DNA from: Flavobacterium sp. HJJ
GTDB lineage: Bacteria; Bacteroidota; Bacteroidia; Flavobacteriales; Flavobacteriaceae
Length of the DNA: 64,000 bases
Assembly: GCF_015351475.1 (NCBI RefSeq)
Contig: NZ_JADKPR010000007.1
Span: forward strand, 62,001-126,000
Reading direction: 5' to 3'
Below are positions 36,630 through 44,999 of the stretch, one piece after another. The notes under the pieces are model-generated. The model was not told where the DNA came from and did not search any database. It saw only the letters and a list, made by a program, of their open reading frames with translations. Each line of letters begins with the position of its first letter. Within the stretch, counting starts at the first letter, position 1. The translations under genes were made by a program, and so were the position numbers.

Positions 36630-36728
36630 AATTAATTAAGCCATTTTATTGACAGCTGATCCAGCTGTACACTGCAGCTCCTCATTATTCCAGTAGTTTT
36701 TCCAAGACATAAAAGGAGTATTTGAGCT

Positions 36729-36762
36729 ACCCTCTCTTTTGGAGACGGGCTGGGGGTGAGGA
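36729..36762. repeat. Dispersed palindromic repeat (CCCTCTC...GAGACGGGCTGGGGG type)
   Basis: A G+C-rich island reading CCTCTCTTTTGGAGACGGG with the following CTGGGGGTGAGGAG stands out from the AT-rich gap. Similar stretches are scattered in Flavobacterium intergenic DNA as I recall, and translate as PSPSPKER-like peptides. The minus-strand frames here are products of the repeat. Confidence 0.5.
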
Positions 36763-36773
36763 GTCGCTCTTTT

Positions 36774-36877
36774 ATGCCAAGAAAAACAAACTGTAATAAC
36801 TGCGGGGTTTCCATTACCATCTGAGCTAGTGAGAGCAGTAGTCAAAAAAAGAAAATGCAAACATTGCAACAAAACGA
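36774..36877 (+). pseudogene. Possible frameshifted small zinc-ribbon gene before miaA
   Basis: ATG 36774 gives MPRKTNCNNCGVSITI then TGA at 36822. The +1 frame continues ELVRAVVKKRKCKHCNKTNEV, so CxxC and CxxC halves about 18 residues apart lie in two frames, as expected for a zinc ribbon broken by one base (or a programmed shift at the TGA). The second frame would run into miaA. No homologue comes to mind, so this may be chance. Confidence 0.3.
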
Positions 36878-37795
36878 ATGAAGTATTTAATCACCATAGT
36901 CGGACCAACAGCCATAGGAAAAACAGCCTTGAGCATCCAGTTGGCCAATCATTTTAACTGCGAAATCATTTCCTGCGACAGCCGGCAGTTTTTCAGAGAA
37001 ATGACAATTGGAACCGCCGTACCAAGTCCTGAAGAACTAGCTTCAGCAACACATCATTTCATTCAAAATAAATCGATTTTTGATAATTATACCGTAGGCG
37101 ATTTTGAAAAAGAAGCGCTCATAAAAATCGAAGAACTATTTCAAACCAATGATTATGCTGTCCTCGTTGGAGGTTCAGGATTGTATGTCGATGCTGTTTT
37201 AAAAGGCTTTGATGAATTTCCGTCCATAGATTCTGCAATTCGTGAAAACGTAAATTTAAATTATGAAAATCTCGGAATCGAATATTTACAGCAACAGTTA
37301 GAGATACTTGACCCTGAATATTTCCAAAAAATAACTTCCGAAAATCCACAGACCTTACAAAATCCGCAACGTATGATGCGCTTTGTCGAAGTATGTCTGG
37401 GAACCGTCAAACCGTATTCCTCATTTTTAAATCAAAAGAAAAACAACCGTAATTTTACGCCAATCATCATTGGATTGGAAGCCGACAGAAACGTAATCTA
37501 CGAAAGAATAAACCAGCGCGTGGATATCATGATCAATGAAGGACTTTTGGCGGAAGCCGAAACTTTATATCCCAACAAGGAATTAAACGCATTACAAACG
37601 GTAGGTTATAGAGAATTATTCAGTTACTTTGACGGAGATTTTACACTGCCATTTGCCATTGAAGAAATCAAGAAAAACACCCGCCGGTTTTCAAAACGCC
37701 AGCTCACTTGGTTCAAACGCAAAGAAAATACCCAATGGTTTAATTATTTGACTGATATAAAATTTATTATTGATTATTTAAAATTAAAAATGTAA
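36878..37795 (+). CDS. miaA: tRNA dimethylallyltransferase
   Basis: 305 residues. It transfers a dimethylallyl group to N6 of A37 in tRNAs reading codons that start with U. P-loop VGPTAIGKTALSIQLA (Ile where Ser/Ala is more usual), CDSRQFFREMTIGTAVPS, GGSGLYVDAVLKGFD and the C-terminal TRRFSKRQLTWFKR are all family hallmarks. Its product is the precursor for the hydroxylase encoded at 17653. Cytosolic. Confidence 0.96.
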   Translation: MKYLITIVGPTAIGKTALSIQLANHFNCEIISCDSRQFFREMTIGTAVPSPEELASATHHFIQNKSIFDNYTVGDFEKEALIKIEELFQTNDYAVLVGGSGLYVDAVLKGFDEFPSIDSAIRENVNLNYENLGIEYLQQQLEILDPEYFQKITSENPQTLQNPQRMMRFVEVCLGTVKPYSSFLNQKKNNRNFTPIIIGLEADRNVIYERINQRVDIMINEGLLAEAETLYPNKELNALQTVGYRELFSYFDGDFTLPFAIEEIKKNTRRFSKRQLTWFKRKENTQWFNYLTDIKFIIDYLKLKM

Positions 37796-37843
37796 ACTTT
37801 TTTGCAGAGAATTGTATATTTATAGAAACTTAATTTCTTTAAT

Positions 37844-38509
37844 ATGAAGCAGATACTATTGTTTTTTTGCCTGTTCATTTTTCTAACTTCTTGTGAAATT
37901 CAGTATGACGGAGAAACAAAAATTGTGGTTACAGGAAAAATTGTTGATGAAAATGGAATTCCAATTCCTGAAAAAAAAATTGATATTACGATATATGGTG
38001 ATGGCACTTATGCTCCTAGCGATTTGGTTTCTTATGGTAATACAGACCAAAACGGAAGTTTCACACTGATTTTCCCTGCTCCGAAAGGAGACTATAATTT
38101 TTCAATAGCTATAAATAATTTAATCAATGAAAGTAGTGAATTTCAGTCAAAAGAATTTTTTGCAAAAAGAAATAATTTTGAAAACTACAAACTGGATTTA
38201 AATAAAATCACATTATACAAAACAAAATCGATTACATATTTAAAATTAATTTTAAATAACACCTCAAAAAACAAACAAATAAAAGACATTCAAATAGAAG
38301 GAAAACAGACCGATTCTTATATTGATTTAAATCCAGAACCAAACAATCCAAATTATTATTATCCAAACACCAATTTTACTGTAATAAAAAATCAAAATAT
38401 CATTTTAAAATATACAATTATTGATTATTCAAATTCTGCTGTGACCACTCCGTATAGTATTACTATTCCAGTAAACAATGATGCTGTAACCTATACAATT
38501 ACATACTAA
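37844..38509 (+). CDS. Hypothetical lipoprotein with carboxypeptidase-regulatory-like domain
   Basis: 221 residues. Signal MKQILLFFCLFIFLTSC with lipobox LTSC (Cys17). Residues 26-80 (VVTGKIVDENGIPIPEKKIDITIYGDG) have the pattern of the CarboxypepD-regulatory beta sandwich common in Bacteroidota surface proteins. The rest is Asn/Tyr-rich with no known motif. Only 2 nt separate it from the following beta-barrel gene, so the two form a unit. Confidence 0.75.
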   Translation: MKQILLFFCLFIFLTSCEIQYDGETKIVVTGKIVDENGIPIPEKKIDITIYGDGTYAPSDLVSYGNTDQNGSFTLIFPAPKGDYNFSIAINNLINESSEFQSKEFFAKRNNFENYKLDLNKITLYKTKSITYLKLILNNTSKNKQIKDIQIEGKQTDSYIDLNPEPNNPNYYYPNTNFTVIKNQNIILKYTIIDYSNSAVTTPYSITIPVNNDAVTYTITY

Positions 38510-38511
38510 TT

Positions 38512-39117
38512 ATGAAATATAGCATCCTCTTAATTTTATTTTGTCTAAAAATATCTTATGGGCAAGAAAAAAAAACTAAAGCTCTAGTAAATTTTAAACC
38601 AGAATTTAGTCAATATGCCATAATTCCGTTTAATTTTGGTGACAATTATTTAGCAAAAGCTAATAAATCGAACGTAGGATTAGGTACCAATTTCAGTTTT
38701 CTCCAAGTTCAGCATTTCAAACTGGGAATGGGTTATGATTATATCTTTTATTCTATAACAGACCTTTCCAAAGCTGGAAATGTTGGAAGCAGCAGATATA
38801 ATTCTTTTTATGGAACATTGGCTTATGAAATCAAACTTTCAAATGAATTATATTTACAGCCATATTTAGGTTTGGGTTCCATAAACTTAAATTTTAAAAA
38901 CGGAAATAGAAGTTTTGGACATCAAACAGGGACAGATTTTAGAATTGGTTTTAATTTTGATTATAGATTAAATAAAATTATTTCAGCTTTTACAGGAATC
39001 GGTTATGTTTCTTCAAAATATGATATTAATACTGCTCCAGAATTTGTTTCTTTTTATGATAATTCAAAAATGCTTCAAATAAATATTGGAATAAAATTAA
39101 AATTCATTAACAACTAA
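38512..39117 (+). CDS. Outer membrane beta-barrel protein, hypothetical
   Basis: 201 residues. Signal peptide MKYSILLILFCLKISYGQ. Alternating aromatic/polar strands (LGTNFSFLQVQHFKLGMGYDYIFYSI, FYGTLAYEIKLSNELYLQPYLGLG) and a terminal hydrophobic strand fit an eight-stranded barrel of the PorT/OmpA-like small-porin class. Function unknown. Forms a cassette with the preceding lipoprotein. Confidence 0.7.
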   Translation: MKYSILLILFCLKISYGQEKKTKALVNFKPEFSQYAIIPFNFGDNYLAKANKSNVGLGTNFSFLQVQHFKLGMGYDYIFYSITDLSKAGNVGSSRYNSFYGTLAYEIKLSNELYLQPYLGLGSINLNFKNGNRSFGHQTGTDFRIGFNFDYRLNKIISAFTGIGYVSSKYDINTAPEFVSFYDNSKMLQINIGIKLKFINN

Positions 39118-39242
39118 AAAACTAACGATTTTAAAAACATCTTTCTACCCTATTCATAAGAAGTTGAAGACAAATTAATTATTTAACAAATCCTAAAACA
39201 TATTAAAGGTTTCATACCGAATAAAGCCAAAATATTTATAAA

Positions 39243-39983
39243 ATGCCAATAGATAAAAATTTCACATCCATTCTCAGCAGAGACTGGGAAATTAATTTTA
39301 CCCAATGCACTCCAAACGGCTATTTAAAATACACCGATTTATGTAATTTACTGCAGTTAACCGCCGCTGCTCATTCTGAAGTGGGCGGTATCAGTTTTAC
39401 CGATATGCAGGAATTCAATCAAGCCTGGGTACTTAGCAGAATGCGCGTAGAAATCACAGAATTACCCAAATGGAGAGACATTGTAACCGTAAAAACGTGG
39501 ATTAATTCTCTAGAGAATTCTCGTTCTGTACGAGCGCTTGAAATGTATGTAAACGGGAAAAAAATAATAGGTTCTGAAACCTTTTGGGCTGTTTTCAACA
39601 CCAAAGCCCGAAGACCAGAACCTTTGGCTTTACCATACGAACATTTTGAATTATTTCCCGATAAAAAAGCTACTGAAATGGGATTTTCAAAAATAAACCT
39701 CCCACAGGAAAAAGAAGAAATTTTTGAAAGAACCGTTTCTCTATCTGATTTAGACATCGTTAATCACGCCAATAATGTAAAATACCTGGAATGGTGCCTG
39801 GATCTTGTTGATGAAAATAAAATACTATCACAGCAGATCAAAAGCTTTGAAATGAACTTTTTAAAGGAACTATCTCTCAAGGACAAAGTAATAATTCACG
39901 AATGTGTAAACGATACCGACGTCGTGTTTAGCATTACAAAAGACAATAAAACCTGCTACGCTTTACAAGTCAATTGGAAATAA
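39243..39983 (+). CDS. Acyl-ACP thioesterase
   Basis: 246 residues, tandem hot-dog folds of the FatA/FatB-like family. It releases fatty acids from acyl carrier protein. The second half contains LDIVNHANNVKYLEW (about 167-181) with the Asp-Asn-His positions of the plant enzymes. N-terminal half has YTDLCNLLQLTAAAHSEVGG. Cytosolic. Followed by a terminator shared with the convergent regulator genes. Confidence 0.88.
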   Translation: MPIDKNFTSILSRDWEINFTQCTPNGYLKYTDLCNLLQLTAAAHSEVGGISFTDMQEFNQAWVLSRMRVEITELPKWRDIVTVKTWINSLENSRSVRALEMYVNGKKIIGSETFWAVFNTKARRPEPLALPYEHFELFPDKKATEMGFSKINLPQEKEEIFERTVSLSDLDIVNHANNVKYLEWCLDLVDENKILSQQIKSFEMNFLKELSLKDKVIIHECVNDTDVVFSITKDNKTCYALQVNWK

Positions 39984-40015
39984 AAAAAGCTTCGGAATAA
40001 TTTCGAAGCTTTTTT
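39982..40015. terminator. Bidirectional terminator between convergent transcripts
   Basis: Stem AAAAAGCTTCG / CGAAGCTTTTT (39984-39994, 40004-40014), with A-run on the left and T-run on the right, so it can work on both strands. Confidence 0.85.
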
Positions 40016-40033
40016 GTCTCATAAAAAATCGGA

Positions 40034-40741
40034 TTATTTAGCTTTTACAACTAATCTGAATCCTTCACCGTGAATGTTTAAAATCTCAACATCCTCGTCT
40101 TGTTTCAAATACTTTCTTAGTTTAGCGATATAAACATCCATACTTCTGGAAGTAAAATAATTATCATCTCTCCATATTTTTGTCAACGCTAACTCTCTTG
40201 GCATCAAATCATTTTCATGGAGAATCAACATTTTAAGAAGTTCATTCTCTTTTGGAGATAATTTAATAGGCTCTTCATCTTTGAATGTCAGGAAACGAAG
40301 TTTTGAATTTAAATGAAATTTACCAACATTAAACTCAAATTGAACAACTTCTGTTTTCACATCAGATGCTTTTCTTTGAATGATGGCTTTAATTTTCATC
40401 AATAAAACTTCAGAATCAAAAGGTTTATTCAAATAATCATCAGCTCCTGCTTTATATCCTTTTAAAACATCCTCTTTCATAGATTTTGCTGTAAGGAAAA
40501 TAATAGGCACATCATTATTTTTTTCTCTTATTTCTTTTGCCAGAGTATAACCGTCTTTGTATGGCATCATCACATCAAGGATGCATAAATCATAAGTATC
40601 CTTTTTGAATTTTTCAAATCCTTCCATACCATTTTTAGCCAAAACAACTTCAAAATCATTCAGCATTAAATAGTCTTTTAGAACTGCACCAAAATTTAGG
40701 TCATCTTCTACTAATAGTATTTTTTTATTTGTGTTTTCCAT
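40034..40741 (-). CDS. rprY: RprY-like OmpR-family response regulator
   Basis: 235 residues. Receiver with Asp13/Asp14, phosphoacceptor Asp56 in LCILDVMMP and NKPF lysine; winged-helix OmpR-type DNA-binding domain (about 135-233; RSMDVYIAKLRKYL, NIHGEGFRLVV). From memory it matches Bacteroidota RprY closely. RprY is the partner of RprX, which is encoded immediately upstream with 3 nt between. It controls envelope and stress-type genes in relatives. Confidence 0.88.
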   Translation of the reverse strand: MENTNKKILLVEDDLNFGAVLKDYLMLNDFEVVLAKNGMEGFEKFKKDTYDLCILDVMMPYKDGYTLAKEIREKNNDVPIIFLTAKSMKEDVLKGYKAGADDYLNKPFDSEVLLMKIKAIIQRKASDVKTEVVQFEFNVGKFHLNSKLRFLTFKDEEPIKLSPKENELLKMLILHENDLMPRELALTKIWRDDNYFTSRSMDVYIAKLRKYLKQDEDVEILNIHGEGFRLVVKAK

Positions 40742-40744
40742 ACT

Positions 40745-42331
40745 CTAATTTATTAAAGGTAATTTTATAATGAAGGTACTTCCTTTTCCCTTTTCACTCT
40801 CTACATATATTTGACCATTATGGTCGTCTACAATTCTTTTTACATAAGCCAGACCTAAACCGTGGCCTTTTACATTATGAATATCCCCTGTATGCTCTCT
40901 GTAAAATTTTTCAAAAATTCTTTTTTGAGCAATTTTACTCATACCAACACCATTATCTTTTATTTTAATTAAAACCATATCTTTAATATTCTCCGTATAA
41001 ATATCAATTTTAGGTATCTCAGGGGTATACTTTATTGCATTTTCCAGAACATTAACTATTACATTCGTAAAATGGACATCATTCAATAAAACTATTTTTC
41101 TGATGGCTCCAAAATGAGTTGTAACTGTACCTTCTCTGTCTTCCAGAATTAAATTCACATGCTCAATAGCATCATTAATTACTTCTTCTATATCACTGGA
41201 TTCTTTAATAATATTCAGTTCTTTCTTCTCTAATTTTGAAATCCTTAATACATTTTCTACTTGGGCATGCATCCGTTTATTTTCGTCCCTGATCATTTCC
41301 AGATACTTAAACACTTTGTCTTTGTCTTCAATAATTTTAGGATTTCGAATAGCATCCAAAGCTAAATTTATCGTTGCAATTGGTGTTTTAAATTCATGCG
41401 TCATATTATTAATGAAATCATTTTTGATTTCAGAAATCTGTCTTTGACGTATTAACTGATTTAAAGCTGATGTATAAGCAATAATAATGATTAAAGTAAA
41501 AATTATAGACAATATTGTAATACTGACCAATTGTGACAGCAGGAACTTCTTTTTGTGCGGAAACGATACATATAATTTATATTTTTCATTCCCTTCATTA
41601 TCAGTAAATACTGGTATAGAATAAGTTATAGCTTTATCGTAGACAAAATTATCCGATTTTATTTTGGTAACTATTCCATTGCTTAAAATTCCAAACTCAA
41701 ATTTGGTTTTTACACCATATTCTTCTAATTCCTTTCTGATTAATTTATCAAGTTCCTCATTAGTTACCCTGTCTTCAAGAGGCATAGCTGATAAAATATC
41801 CTTATTTGAAATTTCGAAAATAAATTTATCTAAAATGCCTAAATTCCCAACCTTTACACTTTTAACATCAGGAACCAAACTTTGATTAACTGCAGAATTA
41901 TCAATGGAACTGTTATTGTAAACCTCTGTTATTCTACTAGAACTAAAGCTTTTAAATTTATTGTTATTATCAAATTTTTTATCAAATGAGGGTAAAGTAA
42001 TATTATACTGTTTTGATTTAACGTTATTAGAATATACTATAGTCTGATTTGTTTTTGGATTTTTTTGAACATAATAAAACTCCATTAAATCCTCCTCTTT
42101 CGGCGCAATTCCTGTACTGTCTATCTTTTTATTGATTTTATTATAAAAGCTATAGAGTTCATGCTGCTCCAATTTTTGAGCGACATTCCCTAAAACCTGT
42201 TTAACATGGAATTTAAATTGTTCATCATTATTTCGAAATGAGGTATTAAACCAATACACCTGCACAAGAATTATCCCGATCAGGGAAAGACTCATTAGCA
42301 TTACAAGCAATCTAAAAAACAGTTTATTCAT
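40745..42331 (-). CDS. rprX: RprX-like sensor histidine kinase
   Basis: 528 residues. Two membrane helices (about 5-26 and 266-288) enclose a 240-residue periplasmic sensor. HisKA has the phosphoacceptor in INNMTHEFKTPIATI (His about 312). HATPase has VLENAIKYTPE, IKDNGVGMS and GHGLGLAYVKRIV. Cognate to the RprY-like regulator. It follows glycosyltransferase and coaE genes with short gaps (59 nt to coaE), so all four may share transcripts; a -7 match TAATTTTG (42337-42344) hints at an internal promoter. Confidence 0.88.
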   Translation of the reverse strand: MNKLFFRLLVMLMSLSLIGIILVQVYWFNTSFRNNDEQFKFHVKQVLGNVAQKLEQHELYSFYNKINKKIDSTGIAPKEEDLMEFYYVQKNPKTNQTIVYSNNVKSKQYNITLPSFDKKFDNNNKFKSFSSSRITEVYNNSSIDNSAVNQSLVPDVKSVKVGNLGILDKFIFEISNKDILSAMPLEDRVTNEELDKLIRKELEEYGVKTKFEFGILSNGIVTKIKSDNFVYDKAITYSIPVFTDNEGNEKYKLYVSFPHKKKFLLSQLVSITILSIIFTLIIIIAYTSALNQLIRQRQISEIKNDFINNMTHEFKTPIATINLALDAIRNPKIIEDKDKVFKYLEMIRDENKRMHAQVENVLRISKLEKKELNIIKESSDIEEVINDAIEHVNLILEDREGTVTTHFGAIRKIVLLNDVHFTNVIVNVLENAIKYTPEIPKIDIYTENIKDMVLIKIKDNGVGMSKIAQKRIFEKFYREHTGDIHNVKGHGLGLAYVKRIVDDHNGQIYVESEKGKGSTFIIKLPLIN

Positions 42332-42390
42332 TCAAGCAAAATTAATATTTTAACAATATACTAAATAATGCATTAACCAAAGATTAACAT

Positions 42391-42987
42391 TTAAGAGTTC
42401 GTTTGTTTAATTCTTAAAAATTTAAGAATTTTAACAATTTCTAACTTTAATGCCTCGATACTGGTGTTTTCAATAATAAAATCACTCTTTGATGATTTTT
42501 CTTCATCGTTCCACTGATTTTTTATCCTTTCTAAAACTTTTTCGCGTGTGGTTTTATCTCTCGCAATAACTCTTTTAATCCTAATTTCTAGAGGAGCAAC
42601 TACATTTATAATGAAATCACACTCTTTATAACTGCCACTTTCAAATAAAATTGCACTCTCATAAATAATAAACGGTTCATTCTGATGTTCAAGTGTCCAT
42701 TGCTTAAAATGCTGCCTAACGGCGGGATGAACTATGCTGTTAAGTTTTGCTAAACGATCAGAATCATTAAAAACAATTTCAGATAATCTTTCTCTAATCA
42801 GCAGGCCGTTCTCAAAAACAGCATCTCCAAATTCTGCCCGAACCTGATTTAAAACAGTATCCGACTGCATTATTTTTTTTGCTTCCTGATCTGTTATGTA
42901 AACTGGTATTCCATGTGAAGCAAACTCATTGGCAACGGTAGTTTTTCCGCTTCCAATACCTCCTGTCAAACCAATTATCTTTACCAT
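42391..42987 (-). CDS. coaE: Dephospho-CoA kinase
   Basis: 198 residues, last step of coenzyme A synthesis. P-loop IGLTGGIGSGKTTVANEFA (5-23), YITDQEAKKI and HPAVRQHFKQW are typical. Cytosolic. Its start lies 1 nt after the stop of the glycosyltransferase gene. CoaBC, two steps earlier in the same pathway, is encoded at 48864. Confidence 0.95.
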   Translation of the reverse strand: MVKIIGLTGGIGSGKTTVANEFASHGIPVYITDQEAKKIMQSDTVLNQVRAEFGDAVFENGLLIRERLSEIVFNDSDRLAKLNSIVHPAVRQHFKQWTLEHQNEPFIIYESAILFESGSYKECDFIINVVAPLEIRIKRVIARDKTTREKVLERIKNQWNDEEKSSKSDFIIENTSIEALKLEIVKILKFLRIKQTNS

Positions 42988-42988
42988 G

Positions 42989-43987
42989 CTATACTTTAAA
43001 AAACAATTCAGGAAAAGCTGTTTTTGGATCTTGCTTTAATATAATAACTTTAATATACGATTTTAAAAAACCAAGTCCGTAACCATAAAACTGTTTCCAA
43101 ACTGCAATTAACGACAAATAACCTATTTTAATACTCTTATTCTGTATAGAAGATAACAAAAACAATGCCAAGAAATAACAAAAATAAATTTTAAGAAGAA
43201 TATCTTGATTAAAAACCAACAGTATTAAAGATACAAAAAATCCTATTATAAAAAACGTTGGAAAGAAAAAAGTTAATTTATTGTATTGAGGATACCAACT
43301 ATTGAGTATTGGTCGGGCTTTACCAAATTTACTTACCTGAACAGTAAATTTATCCCAATCGATTCTTCTCTTATGATATACGAATGCATTTGCAAAAAGT
43401 CTTGTTTCATAACCCATTTCCCATAAGCGGATAGACAAATCAGGATCTTCGCCGGGATGAATATTCCCGAAACCGCCGGAAGCTTTGAATGCTTTATTAG
43501 ATAACCCCATATTAAAACTCCTTGGCTGAAACTTTCCGATTTTTTCAGAACCTCCTCTGATACCTCCTGTGGTTAAAAAAGAAGTCATCGTGAAATTAAT
43601 AGCTTTTTGGATATCTGAAAAACTGTCTAACGCTTTATCGGGACCGCCAAAACAATCCACATAATCTTCCTGCAGAGCTTTTTCAACTTCATTCAGATAA
43701 TTACTTGGAATAATGCAATCGGAGTCAAAAATTAAAAAATAGTCTCCCCTCGCCTTCTCCATTCCGTAATTTCTGGAATCCCCTGGGCCTGAATTTTCTT
43801 TATAGTAATAGGAAATATCAAGTTTGTCACCATATTTTTGAGCCACATCCTGACATCGGATTGTAGAACCATCCTCGATTAGTACAATTTCGAATATTTG
43901 ATCATAAGTTGATTTTGCTAAACTTTCTAATAATTCATCAACTTCATCAGGACGATTATAAACAGGAATGATCAATGAAAACAACAT
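42989..43987 (-). CDS. Glycosyltransferase family 2, membrane-bound
   Basis: 332 residues. GT-A domain with SLIIPVYNRPDEVDELLESLAKS at the start and the DxD-type metal motif in FDSDCIIPSNYL (about 92-103). GEDPDLSIRLWEMGYETRL (about 189-207) is the ED acceptor-side motif. Two to three C-terminal hydrophobic helices (about 245-300). It transfers an activated sugar to a lipid or polysaccharide at the inner membrane; sugar unknown. A -7-like TACCTTTG lies at 44024-44031. Confidence 0.88.
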   Translation of the reverse strand: MLFSLIIPVYNRPDEVDELLESLAKSTYDQIFEIVLIEDGSTIRCQDVAQKYGDKLDISYYYKENSGPGDSRNYGMEKARGDYFLIFDSDCIIPSNYLNEVEKALQEDYVDCFGGPDKALDSFSDIQKAINFTMTSFLTTGGIRGGSEKIGKFQPRSFNMGLSNKAFKASGGFGNIHPGEDPDLSIRLWEMGYETRLFANAFVYHKRRIDWDKFTVQVSKFGKARPILNSWYPQYNKLTFFFPTFFIIGFFVSLILLVFNQDILLKIYFCYFLALFLLSSIQNKSIKIGYLSLIAVWKQFYGYGLGFLKSYIKVIILKQDPKTAFPELFFKV

Positions 43988-44047
43988 AATAGTAGTGAGT
44001 TATTTTTTTTTATTAAATTTCGGCAAAGGTACTTCTTTCTAAATAAA

Positions 44048-44074
44048 AAAACCATCATAAAAAATGATGGTTTT
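44048..44074 (-). terminator. Terminator of fabI
   Basis: Stem AAAACCATCAT / ATGATGGTTTT with 5-nt loop. Minus-strand T-run 3' of it; lies 24 nt past the fabI stop. Confidence 0.85.
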
Positions 44075-44097
44075 ATATAACAAACGTCTTCTTTAGA

Positions 44098-44904
44098 CTA
44101 TTCAAACATTTCCATTACTTCCTGGCTTACCCCCATATTAGAGAAGCCGCCGTCATGCAGTAAATTTTGTAAAGTCACTTTTCGGGTCAAATCCGAAAAC
44201 ATTACTACTATATAATCAGCACACTCGGCAGCAGTAGCATTGCCTAAAGGAGACATTTTATCTGCAAATGCAATAAAACCTCCAAATCCTTTAACTCCCT
44301 GACCTGCCCTAGTCGCTGTAGGAGACTGAGAAATAGTATTTACCCGTACTTTTTTATCTCTTCCAAAGAAATACCCAAAACTTCTGGCAACAGATTCTAA
44401 AAATGCTTTATTATCAGCCATATCATTGTAATCCGGAAAAACGCGCTGTGCAGCCATATAAGACAAAGCAATAATGCTTCCCCACTCATTCATAGCATCT
44501 TTTTTATACAAAACCTGCATTAGTTTATGAAAAGAAACCGCTGAAACATTCCAGCCTTTTTCTGTAAATTCATAATTCTGATTTGTATAATGATTTCCTT
44601 TTCGAACATTAACAGACATCCCTATAGAATGCAGTACAAAATCTATTTTACCGCCTAAAATTTCAACTGCCTTATCGACCAAAATTTCCAAATCTTGAAC
44701 AGATGCTGCATCGCAAGGTATAATCTGACAACCTATTTTGTCTGCCAGCACATCGATAGTTCCCAACCGCATTGCAGCTGGAGCATTTGTCAAAACAAAA
44801 ATACCTCCTTCATCATGAATGCGTTCTGCTGTTTTCCAAGCGATTGAATTTTCATCCAAAGCACCAAAAATGATTCCTCTTTTACCTTTTAATAAATTGT
44901 ACAT
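44098..44904 (-). CDS. fabI: Enoyl-[acyl-carrier-protein] reductase, FabI type
   Basis: 268 residues from ATG 44904 (MYNLLKGKRGIIFGALDE); a longer frame to 44934 would run into the upstream terminator and is rejected. Short-chain dehydrogenase-type enzyme that reduces trans-2-enoyl-ACP with NADH in type II fatty acid synthesis. Catalytic motif SYMAAQRVFPDYNDMADNK has Tyr-x6-Lys, and TISQSPTATRAGQGVKGF is the substrate loop. Target of triclosan. The gene downstream of fabV makes a second, unrelated-looking enoyl reductase. Confidence 0.95.
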   Translation of the reverse strand: MYNLLKGKRGIIFGALDENSIAWKTAERIHDEGGIFVLTNAPAAMRLGTIDVLADKIGCQIIPCDAASVQDLEILVDKAVEILGGKIDFVLHSIGMSVNVRKGNHYTNQNYEFTEKGWNVSAVSFHKLMQVLYKKDAMNEWGSIIALSYMAAQRVFPDYNDMADNKAFLESVARSFGYFFGRDKKVRVNTISQSPTATRAGQGVKGFGGFIAFADKMSPLGNATAAECADYIVVMFSDLTRKVTLQNLLHDGGFSNMGVSQEVMEMFE

Positions 44905-44924
44905 ATTTTTTAAAATAAAGTTAT

Positions 44925-44972
44925 AAAAAAACACCTTATTTCCTTGATTTTAAACCAAGCTATAAGGTGTTT
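44925..44972 (-). terminator. Terminator of fabV
   Basis: AAACACCTTAT (44929-44939) pairs with ATAAGGTGTTT (44962-44972), with an inner CTTG/CAAG pair. Runs into T's on the minus strand. It separates fabV from fabI transcription. Confidence 0.8.
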
Positions 44973-44999
44973 CAAAAATTATAAAATTTGATTTACTAA

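Noticed and set aside
36632..36872. Overlapping minus-strand frames with PSPSPKER-like and HPQPVSKREG-like peptides
   Set aside because: They are translations of the dispersed repeat and of the region before miaA, with no family signature.
44905..44934. N-terminal extension MFFYNFILKN of FabI
   Set aside because: It falls in the fabV terminator and is not part of the family; ATG 44904 gives the standard N-terminus.
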